DNA from: DASYSA01 sp036003885
Lineage (GTDB): Bacteria > Acidobacteriota > Blastocatellia > UBA7656
DNA: 5,964 nucleotides
NCBI GenBank assembly: GCA_036003885.1
Contig: DASYSA010000227.1
Coordinates: forward strand, 1-5,964
Reading direction: 5' to 3'
Shown here one piece after another: positions 1-5,267 of this stretch. The notes under the pieces are model-generated. The model made no database searches. It was not told the origin of the DNA and saw nothing but the letters and a program-made list of their open reading frames with translations. The translations under genes were made by a program, and so were the position numbers. Positions within the stretch are counted from its first letter, which is position 1. The number at the start of each line of letters is the position of its first letter.

Positions 1-894
1 GGTCTCTTCAGCAAGCCCGCGGAAGTTCACCTCGCCTGCTTCAAGCTCGCGCACGTACTGCCGCAGCAGCGTGTATCTCTTGCGCACTATTGGATCAAGC
101 ATCTCCCAGAAGGCCAGTGGATTGAAGACCTGTGACCTCAGCTCGCGAATCAGCACCGCCGCATGATTAAACACGTAGACTGTAGCCCGCGCCCGGTGCA
201 TCGCCTGGAGCGTCCTCGCGTATCCGCCATTCACAAATGAATCGACACCGTCTGTCATCAGCACGACACTGCGCCGGCCTGTAACTTTGGTCAGCACCTC
301 GTCGGCCGCATACTGGAGCGAATCGTACAAGTGCGACTTGAGCTCGGCTGCTGAGGTGGCCCCATCGCTCATCCAGAAAGCGGCGGGCTTGAACTTCCAT
401 TCGAGCGCGTGTTTGAGCGCGGCTTTGTCCCCCGTCCACGATGACAACAGCTCAACCTTGTCGCCATAAATGATCACCGCCGCCTGGTCCTCCTCGGCAA
501 GCGAATCGATCAGCTTATACGCAAGCTCCCGGTTGGTGTTTATGTTCTTGCGCGTTGAGACTTCGCCGCTTGTGTCGAGGATGAGAAGAATGTTTGCGGG
601 AGTCCGCATCACCGAAGTGATCTGCTGGCGCTTGTTGTCTTCCGTCACGATGAAGTCGGCCCGCTCGAGCCGGGGCGCCAGCTTGCCTGTGTCGCTTCGA
701 ACACTTATTGGAAGCAGCACCTCTTCGGCGCGCAGTCGCACGGTGTCTTTGTCGGCCTGTCCCTTGGGCGGAGCCGGCCTTTCACGCACACGGCCGCTCT
801 GCGCCTGGCCCTGGATTGCCCCAAGCATCAGCAGGCACATTGCGAACACCAGTCTGGCTGCGTATCTTACCGGCATAATCCAGCCTGTCCTCAT
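1..894 (-). CDS. VWFA-related exported protein (acidobacterial type), 3' end outside the window
   Basis: The reverse strand is open from an ATG at 894 to the window edge (298 codons, no stop), so the C-terminus is missing. Residues 1-33 look like a signal peptide: a basic start, a hydrophobic stretch LVFAMCLLMLGAI, then GQAQS, so the protein is probably exported. Residues 52-96 have the pattern of a short beta-rich lead-in (LRAEEVLLPISV ... FIVTEDNKRQQI). A von Willebrand A domain starts near 101 with NILLILDTSGE (D107, S109) and continues to VVLMTDGVDSF (T214, D215). These match the metal-site motifs, except that the usual last Ser of DxSxS is Glu111. Proteins of this type are very common in Acidobacteriota; their role is unknown, and adhesion or protein binding is inferred from the fold. 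The gene starts 12 nt after the hemW stop, so co-transcription is likely. No clear Shine-Dalgarno precedes 894; an in-frame ATG at 876 (Met7), with CAGG just upstream, is a good alternative start. Confidence 0.88.
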   Translation of the reverse strand, partial: MRTGWIMPVRYAARLVFAMCLLMLGAIQGQAQSGRVRERPAPPKGQADKDTVRLRAEEVLLPISVRSDTGKLAPRLERADFIVTEDNKRQQITSVMRTPANILLILDTSGEVSTRKNINTNRELAYKLIDSLAEEDQAAVIIYGDKVELLSSWTGDKAALKHALEWKFKPAAFWMSDGATSAAELKSHLYDSLQYAADEVLTKVTGRRSVVLMTDGVDSFVNGGYARTLQAMHRARATVYVFNHAAVLIRELRSQVFNPLAFWEMLDPIVRKRYTLLRQYVRELEAGEVNFRGLAEET

Positions 895-906
895 CTAAAG
901 CCAACG

Positions 907-2103
907 CTATACAAAGGCTACGAAGACTTCGTTGGACAGCAACATCCCAGCCTCCGTCAGTCTCAATCGCCGCTCGTCGAGTTCCAGCAGATCGGCCTCC
1001 GCTAATCGCGCCAGTTCATCGCCGTAGCGCGCGAGGATGTCCACGCCATACTCCAACGTGAAGGCTTCGAGGCTCACTCCTTCGCTCAATCTCAACCCCA
1101 TGAAGAGCGCCTCTTCCGCTCGCTCTCGTTCGCTCAATTCGCGTCGTTCACCAACTGCACGCCCCGTTGCCTCGACGCTGTCAATGTAGCTCTCAGTCTT
1201 CAATGTGTTGACCCAGCGGGCGTGGCCATCATATGAGTGCGCCCCGCAACCCATGCCATGGAACGCAGCGCCGGTCCAATATTTCATATTATGTTTAGAG
1301 CGATAGCGGCTCGGCCCCGAGAATCCGGCGCTGTCGGCAGGATTCACAGCGAAGTTGGAGATCTCGTAGTGCTCATAGCCGGCTTCCCGAGAAGCCCTGC
1401 AGATCATTTTGTACATTTCGGCGGCCACGTCATCATCGGGCCGCGGTCGCAAGCCCCGCTCGATCTGCGCGAACAACTGGGTCCCCTCCTTGACTTCGAG
1501 CAGGTACAGCGACAGATGCTCAGGCCGTATGAGCAGCGCTTCGCGCAGATTGAACTCCCAGTCCGCCGGCGTCTGGTCGGGGAATCCGGCGATCAAGTCG
1601 AGACTGATGTTGCTGAACCCGGCGTCACGCAACGCCTCGACCGTGCGTCGCGCGCCCGTAGCCGTGTGGGTGCGGCTGAGCGAGACGAGTTCGCGGTCTA
1701 TAAACGACTGAACGCCAATGCTTGCGCGATTGATGCCCGCTTTTCGCCATGCCGCCAGCTTCTCCCTGGCGAACGTCCCCGGATTGATCTCTATTGTGAG
1801 TTCTGCGTCGGGTGAGACGTCGAATGCCCCTTTGCAGGCCTCGATCAACTCAGAAATCTGGGCAGCCTCAATAATCGAAGGTGTGCCTCCTCCGAAGAAA
1901 ATAGTATCGACTTGCGGCTCGGCCGCCTCCACATCCGGATTCCCAAGAGCGAGAGACGACCCGCAGTGCTCAATCTCCCGGGCCACTGCCCGAACATATC
2001 TTGAAGCCAGCACATCTCCGAAGTCAGTGGTGTTGAAGTTGCAGTAGGTGCACTTCCGCTCGCAGAAAGGGATGTGAATGTATATGCCGGCCGGTCGATG
2101 CAC
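907..2103 (-). CDS. hemW: HemW-type heme chaperone, radical SAM (coproporphyrinogen III oxidase-like)
   Basis: A complete 398-residue protein, the usual HemW size. The N-terminus IYIHIPFCERKCTYCNFN carries the radical-SAM cluster motif C14-x3-C18-x2-C21 followed by N-F, not the extra Cys (CxxxCxxCxC) of true coproporphyrinogen dehydrogenase HemN; this favours HemW. Other family marks are FFGGGTPS (69-76), EINPGTF (105-111), NRASIGVQSF (125-134), SLDLIAGFPDQT (167-178), YEISNFA (246-252), HNMKYW (271-276), GCGAHSY (285-291) and a C-terminal winged-helix-like segment from ALFMGLRLSEGVS (332-344). HemW family members bind heme and deliver it to respiratory enzymes; many genomes mislabel them as HemN. 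The start is GTG, the only start codon ahead of the conserved IYIHIPFC. No ribosome site precedes it, and a perfect TATAAT lies 6 nt upstream, which points to a leaderless message. Short extra stretches near 50-64 and 253-268 appear to lengthen it relative to E. coli HemW as I remember it. The VWFA gene follows after 12 nt. Confidence 0.93.
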   Translation of the reverse strand: MHRPAGIYIHIPFCERKCTYCNFNTTDFGDVLASRYVRAVAREIEHCGSSLALGNPDVEAAEPQVDTIFFGGGTPSIIEAAQISELIEACKGAFDVSPDAELTIEINPGTFAREKLAAWRKAGINRASIGVQSFIDRELVSLSRTHTATGARRTVEALRDAGFSNISLDLIAGFPDQTPADWEFNLREALLIRPEHLSLYLLEVKEGTQLFAQIERGLRPRPDDDVAAEMYKMICRASREAGYEHYEISNFAVNPADSAGFSGPSRYRSKHNMKYWTGAAFHGMGCGAHSYDGHARWVNTLKTESYIDSVEATGRAVGERRELSERERAEEALFMGLRLSEGVSLEAFTLEYGVDILARYGDELARLAEADLLELDERRLRLTEAGMLLSNEVFVAFV

Positions 2104-2109
2104 AGTGAG

Positions 2110-2115
2110 ATTATA
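2110..2115 (-). promoter_or_regulatory. Perfect -10 hexamer (TATAAT) for hemW
   Basis: The reverse strand reads TATAAT exactly, 6 nt before the hemW GTG. Transcription would start about 7 nt downstream, at or within a base or two of the start codon. The matching -35 zone (about 2132-2139) falls inside the neighbouring palindrome and is poor (CAATTC at 17-bp spacing), so either the -35 is weak, an activator helps, or the palindrome displaced the original one. Confidence 0.55.
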
Positions 2116-2120
2116 GCGGA

Positions 2121-2200
2121 AAAGGGAATTTCGAATTGCGAATTTCGAATTTCGAATTTGGAAATTCGAAATTCGAAATTCGCAATTCGAAATTCCCTTT
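2121..2200. repeat. 80-bp near-perfect palindrome made of ten 7-bp units
   Basis: Bases 2121-2159 pair without a mismatch with 2162-2200 (39-bp arms); only the two central bases, G2160 and G2161, do not pair. Within it, 2126-2195 is ten consecutive heptamers: five of type GAATTTC on the left and five of its complement GAAATTC on the right. The second unit is a variant (GAATTGC, 2133-2139), and its partner, the ninth unit (GCAATTC, 2182-2188), carries the matching change. The outer flanks AAAGG/CCTTT also pair. It lies between the divergent hemW and epimerase genes, so it is not placed as a shared terminator. It is far more AT-rich than its surroundings. It could be a palindromic repeat or MITE-like element, a protein-binding array, or a cruciform-forming spacer. 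It encodes nothing evident. Confidence 0.97.
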
Positions 2201-2301
2201 CTGGATTCTCAAGGCGAAATCAGGTATTCTTGACGGTCTGATCAAACCATATCCTGTTCGATAGTATTTCTTGCGTTACCATCCGAGAGAGATTCGGATG
2301 A

Positions 2302-2307
2302 AAGGAG
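2302..2307 (+). promoter_or_regulatory. Shine-Dalgarno site fixing the epimerase start
   Basis: AAGGAG lies 5 nt before the ATG at 2313, a near-ideal ribosome site. It selects that ATG over the in-frame ATG at 2298 and the TTG at 2271, neither of which has a comparable site. A possible -35 (TTGACG, 2230-2235) lies upstream, but I see no well-spaced -10 for it; the best -10-like words are TATCCT (2250-2255) and TAGTAT (2262-2267). Confidence 0.8.
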
Positions 2308-2312
2308 TCAGA

Positions 2313-3299
2313 ATGAGCCCCCTGGAAGACCTTGAGGGTCAGCGAGTATTGGTAACCGGAGGCGCCGGCTTTGTCGGTTCAAACACCGTCAAACAGCTTC
2401 TCCAAAGCGGCGCCTCGATCACGGTGCTGGATGATTTCTACACCGGCGCAGAAGACAACCTCCCTTCTGCGGAGCCTCACCTCGAAGTGATTCGCGGCAG
2501 CGTCACCGACTTCGATCTGGTGCGCAAAGTCGTCAAAGTCGCCGACGTCATCATTCACGAAGCCGCTCGGAACATTATTGTATCGACGCGCAATCCGCGC
2601 GAAGACTATGAGGTCAACATCGGTGGAACGCTGAACGTGCTGTTGGCTGCGCGAGAGTTCGGCGTCCGCCGCGTGGTCTACACCTCTTCGGCTTCGGTCT
2701 ACGGCAATCCGCGTTATCTGCCGATCAACGAAGACGACGCAACCAACATGCTCAGCCCGTATTCAGTGTCGAAGTTTGCCGGCGAGAACTACTGCAAGGC
2801 GTTCTACGAGAGCTATGGTCTGTCGACCGCCGTCGTGCGCTACTCGAACATATATGGCCCGGGCCAGCGACCCGACAATCCCTACTGCGGCGTAGTTTCG
2901 AAGTTCTTCGAAGCAGCGGCTGCCGGGCTGCCTCCGCGCATTCACGGCGACGGAGAGCAGACTCGCGACTTCACCTTCGTCGACGACGCCGTAGAAGCTA
3001 CTCTGCTGGCCGCTTTCACGGCCAAGGCCGATGGGCAGGTCTACAATGTAGGCACCGGGCGCGAAACCACAGTTAATCAACTCGCCCGCATAATTCTCGA
3101 AATCGAGGGAACAAGAGTCGAACCGGAATATGTTGATCGCCGCGACATCGACAACATCCGCCGCCGGGTCGTCAACATAGAAAAGATCCGCCGCGAGCTC
3201 CGTTGGGTTCCTTCAGTGACAGTCGAACAGGGACTTCGCCGCACCCACCAATGGCTGACCGAGCGTTCGAAGCTTTCATCGAAGCGAGCCTCGGGATGA
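2313..3299 (+). CDS. NAD-dependent nucleotide-sugar epimerase/dehydratase (extended SDR)
   Basis: A 328-residue protein, typical for extended short-chain dehydrogenases of the UDP-glucose 4-epimerase group. RVLVTGGAGFVGS (11-23) is the glycine-rich NAD site (G16, G19, G22), and LDDFYTG (39-45) ends the second strand with the ribose-binding acidic pair. HEAA (82-85), TSSASVYG (124-131) and the catalytic pair Y150-x3-K154 in SPYSVSKFAGE follow. The sugar-binding half has RYSNIYGPGQRP (176-187), HGDGEQTRDFTFVDD (211-225) and YNVGTGRETTVNQLA (244-258). Members change the sugar part of UDP-, GDP- or dTDP-sugars in the cytoplasm. The sequence does not tell which; 4-epimerase or UDP-glucuronate decarboxylase type are both possible, so no symbol is given. 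The start is set by AAGGAG 5 nt before ATG 2313. Its stop overlaps the start of the following glycosyltransferase (ATGA), so the two are likely translated together for glycan synthesis. Confidence 0.92.
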   Translation: MSPLEDLEGQRVLVTGGAGFVGSNTVKQLLQSGASITVLDDFYTGAEDNLPSAEPHLEVIRGSVTDFDLVRKVVKVADVIIHEAARNIIVSTRNPREDYEVNIGGTLNVLLAAREFGVRRVVYTSSASVYGNPRYLPINEDDATNMLSPYSVSKFAGENYCKAFYESYGLSTAVVRYSNIYGPGQRPDNPYCGVVSKFFEAAAAGLPPRIHGDGEQTRDFTFVDDAVEATLLAAFTAKADGQVYNVGTGRETTVNQLARIILEIEGTRVEPEYVDRRDIDNIRRRVVNIEKIRRELRWVPSVTVEQGLRRTHQWLTERSKLSSKRASG

Positions 3300-4042
3300 C
3301 CGCCGCTCGGGCCTTTGAAAGAACACAACCTCGAGTGCTGTGCATTGCGCCGGCATGGAACGAAGGCGATCGAATCACTCGGGTTGTGAGAGCCGTGCCT
3401 CGAGACGTGGTTGAATCGACCGTTGTAGTCGATGACGGCTCGGCCGACAATACGAGTGACCTGGCCCAGGCCGCAGGGGCACAGGTGATCAGGCAGGGCG
3501 CCAATCGCGGAGTAGGCGCGGCGATTCGAAGCGGAATTGACTTCGCGCTCGCTAATGGCTACGAGATAGTCGTGATCGTTTCAGGTGGCGGAAAGACTCC
3601 TCCCGAACAGATACCGAGGCTGCTCGAACCTATCGTCAAAGGCGAAGCGGATCTGGTTCAAGGCTCGCGCTATAAAGAGGGAGGCGAGTTTCTGCGGATG
3701 CCGCTGCGCCGCAGGCTGGGAACCCGAGGCTATACCCTCCTCTTTTCGCTCTTCTGCCGCCGTCGCGTCACCGACGCTTCCAGCGGATTTCGCGCAATTC
3801 GACTGTCGCTCTTCGAAGACAAACGGATTAACCTGTGGCAGGACTGGCTTGATCGCTACGAGCTTGAGCCCTACCTGTTATTCAAGGCCTTGCGCCTCGG
3901 GCACAAGGTTGTCGAGGTGCCGGTAACGATCGAGTATCCAAAAGAGAACGACGGGATCGCTTTTACAAAAATGAGAGCCCTCGTAGATTGGTGGAAGATA
4001 TTCCGGCCCATAGTCTTCCTGGCGCTCGGCTTGAAGCGATGA
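3296..4042 (+). CDS. Family 2 glycosyltransferase, dolichol-phosphate-mannose-synthase-like
   Basis: A 248-residue protein starting at the ATG that overlaps the upstream stop (ATGA, 3296-3299). An in-frame ATG at 3251 would add 15 residues but would sit inside the epimerase gene. The GT-A fold is shown by VLCIAPAWNEGDRI (14-27), VVVDDGSADNTSDLA (43-57, with D46-D47-G48-S49), GANRGVGAAIRSGIDFAL (68-85), LVQGSRY (120-126), VTDASSGFRAIR (158-169), QDWLDRYELEPYLLFKA (182-198) and VVEVPVTIEYP (205-215). At the place where relatives carry the metal-binding DxD (usually DADGQ..P), this protein has VSGGGKTPPEQIP (95-107), with no Asp. I recall a subgroup with AGNGK at this spot, so this may be a family trait, but metal use may differ. 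There are no strong multi-spanning membrane helices; only the C-terminal IFRPIVFLALGLKR is hydrophobic. It probably moves a sugar from a nucleotide donor to a lipid or glycan at the inner membrane, paired with the epimerase. Donor and acceptor are unknown. Confidence 0.9.
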   Translation: MTAARAFERTQPRVLCIAPAWNEGDRITRVVRAVPRDVVESTVVVDDGSADNTSDLAQAAGAQVIRQGANRGVGAAIRSGIDFALANGYEIVVIVSGGGKTPPEQIPRLLEPIVKGEADLVQGSRYKEGGEFLRMPLRRRLGTRGYTLLFSLFCRRRVTDASSGFRAIRLSLFEDKRINLWQDWLDRYELEPYLLFKALRLGHKVVEVPVTIEYPKENDGIAFTKMRALVDWWKIFRPIVFLALGLKR

Positions 4043-4077
4043 GTTGACCATCACAACTCGAATCAAACCTTCAACAA

Positions 4078-4275
4078 ATGGCTACCCGAGGCCAAACTCC
4101 GCCAGGCAACTGCAGGAGTAAGAGCCGGGCCGGGATGAAAGTGCTCTATATGTCAGGCCACAGCAAAGACACGATAGTAGACCATGGGATACTCAAATCG
4201 GACAGCGCACTCTTGATGAAACCTTTCACACCCGATTCACTGGAGCGCAAGGTTCGCGAGCTGCTCGCGTCATAG
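4078..4275 (+). pseudogene. Remnant of a response-regulator receiver (REC) domain, C-terminal part
   Basis: From about 4129 the frame reads RAGMKVLYMSGH, then IVDHGILKSDSALLMKPFTP and SLERKVRELLAS before TAG. This matches the last third or more of a receiver domain as found at the C-terminus of hybrid sensor kinases: beta4 with the switch Ser (YMSG), alpha4, beta5 with the conserved Lys (MKPF), and alpha5. The beta1-beta3 part with the acidic pair and the phospho-accepting Asp is absent; the glycosyltransferase ends just upstream. In a second frame, 4086-4118 encodes PRPNSARQLQE, resembling the PxMxGRxLAE stretch that precedes this part in relatives, so decay by a frameshift near 4118 is plausible. 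The formal open frame begins at ATG 4078 with no ribosome site. It is unlikely to be a working gene, though a small protein starting at ATG 4135 cannot be excluded. Confidence 0.75.
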
Positions 4276-4285
4276 CAGCCGCAGG

Positions 4286-4791
4286 TTACAAAGGCTCGCA
4301 GCGCCTGACAATTAATACTGTGACGCAGTGCAAACCTGCGCAACAGGGTAGCATGGAACAATCCTGAAGCAGCGGTGCACAACTCGCAGCAGACACTGCT
4401 GTGGGAGCGATTATCGATGCCACAATCGGCAACGAGATGGCCGAGGCAACCACACCCAGCTTTCGTATTAGCCGGCGGCGCGATATTTGAGTATTTGGAC
4501 CCCTATCCGGACTGGGAGCGGTCAGAAGGCGTGCGTGCGAAAGCGCCTTGATCCCCATCCACACCAACTCGTCGTCGACAAACACTTTCATCTGAATGCT
4601 GAGAGACCTTGCGATACTCGGCACTCCAGTGATTCCATCGCACAGATCCCAGATTGCGGCTGCAGACTCATTAAGACAGTGCGCCTTGTGTCGCGTAAGA
4701 TCATATACCAGCAGCTCGTCTTGCAGACGCTCACGATGAGATCCTCTCTTCTCGCGGTAGGCATAAACTGAAGCTCACTTTGATTCTTCAT
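4286..4791 (-). pseudogene. PqqD-like domain + Tat-like signal + six-cysteine tail, broken by one frameshift
   Basis: The ATG at 4791, with GAGGT about 7 nt upstream, opens MKNQSELQFMPTARREDLIV. Near 4733 the frame is lost: GTGAG reads as if one G were missing from GTGGAG. In the next frame the coding sense goes on without a stop to TAA at 4286-4288. Restored, it has 168 residues. Residues 11-95 resemble PqqD-like peptide-binding domains, with the strongly typical YDLTRHKAHCLNESAAAIW (30-48), LCDG (50-53) and DDELVWMGIKALSHARLL (73-90). Then comes SRRRLIRKLG (104-113), a twin-arginine-like motif, followed by a hydrophobic ISLPIVASIIAPTAVSA (119-135). The tail has Cys 138, 145, 150, 151, 156 and 165 (C-x6-C-x4-CC-x4-C-x8-C), a knottin-like order. 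PqqD-like domains bind precursor peptides for RiPP enzymes; a self-carried precursor is my inference. As written, frame one ends after 67 residues, and the second frame has only a GTG at 4624 to start from. It could be a real pseudogene or a sequence error. A strong promoter remains upstream. Confidence 0.8.
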
Positions 4792-4901
4792 TGTCAGACC
4801 TCGCGGCCCGGGATGAATCTTAGGAGAGAGGCCGGGGAAGGTAACGAGCGTTTGGGGGTTGAACTTGCGGTCCAGGCTCTGTGAGAACCCCTTCTTGTTG
4901 C

Positions 4902-4929
4902 ATTGTATCAGTGACGCAGACCGAGTCAA
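4902..4929 (-). promoter_or_regulatory. Extended -10 sigma-70-type promoter for the PqqD-like gene
   Basis: On the reverse strand, TTGACT (4929-4924) and TACAAT (4907-4902) are 16 bp apart, and TGA directly before TACAAT gives the TGn extended -10. The upstream bases 4930-4945 are almost all A/T, like an UP element. Transcription would start near 4895, leaving a leader of about 100 nt before ATG 4791. Confidence 0.7.
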
Positions 4930-5204
4930 TAATAATATTTATTACAGCAAGGGTGCTTCGAGATTTTCCCGGTCCTTCCACCGAAAAGGATTCAGCCGGT
5001 CCTCGAAGCCTCGGCGATGAAGTGCAACCGGCTGACCGAAGTAATCGAGGCATACTAACGCCTGGCGGGTCATCCCCGAAACTGCACGGTAGGCTGAAGA
5101 CGTTGTTCAAGCGAATTGGAAGCAAGGGTGAGAACTCGCCAACTCTCTTCCCGGGCAGTTTCCGACCATTCAGAATGAGGCGGATTTCTGAGACAGGCTT
5201 CAAA
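4930..5204. other. Intergenic stretch without a recognisable gene
   Basis: Apart from the AT-rich bases 4930-4945 next to the leftward promoter, I see no gene, RNA or repeat here. Open frames exist on both strands (one rightward frame spans 4881-5246, one leftward 4820-5236), but they overlap each other and both promoters, lack convincing ribosome sites and resemble no family I know. An 8-bp inverted pair (CAGCCGGT 4993-5000, ACCGGCTG 5027-5034) with a 26-nt gap is present, without a T-run, and may be chance. Confidence 0.55.
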
Positions 5205-5233
5205 TTGACCTCTCTCCTTCGCTTCGATACGAT
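5205..5233 (+). promoter_or_regulatory. Sigma-70-type promoter for the quinone oxidoreductase gene
   Basis: TTGACC (5205-5210) and TACGAT (5228-5233) have the ideal 17-bp spacing. The start point would be near 5240, giving a leader of about 28 nt that contains the ribosome site AGGAG (5254-5258). Confidence 0.65.
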
Positions 5234-5267
5234 CATGCCTCATTAGCCCAGAGAGGAGACCAACTGA

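Noticed and set aside
470..898. Open frame on the + strand opposite the VWFA gene
   Set aside because: Its translation is a Ser/Arg-rich shadow; the reverse strand has the recognisable signal peptide and VWA motifs.
2121..2200. CRISPR array or tRNA-like element at the palindrome
   Set aside because: The units are 7 bp and contiguous with no unique spacers, and the fold is one long hairpin rather than a cloverleaf.
2271..2312. TTG at 2271 or ATG at 2298 as the epimerase start
   Set aside because: AAGGAG is placed ideally for ATG 2313, and the extra residues precede the usual N-terminus of the family.
3203..3295. Longer glycosyltransferase starting upstream of 3296
   Set aside because: The extra 31 residues read through the end of the epimerase gene and look like a shadow of it. 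The ATGA overlap at 3296 is a standard coupled start.
4255..4269. Hairpin CGCGAG-CTG-CTCGCG at the end of the receiver remnant as a rho-independent terminator
   Set aside because: It lies inside the reading frame, coding for the REL-LA residues, and no T-run follows.
4280..4340. Inverted repeat CGCAGGTT (4280-4287) / AACCTGCG (4333-4340) as a terminator between the convergent broken genes
   Set aside because: The gap is 45 nt, most of it coding for the cysteine tail, and there is no T-run on either strand. The two 8-bp arms may be chance.
4815..4907. Reverse-strand 27-codon reading frame (MQQEGVLTEPG...) upstream of the PqqD-like gene, as an upstream ORF or precursor peptide
   Set aside because: Its ATG overlaps the -10 hexamer, so it would not be in the RNA made from that promoter. 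It has no ribosome site and no typical precursor features.
4881..5246. Long open frame on the + strand (121 codons) and an overlapping one on the - strand (4820-5236) as genes
   Set aside because: They mirror each other, cover the promoters of both flanking genes, lack good ribosome sites and resemble no known family; GC-rich DNA gives such frames by chance.
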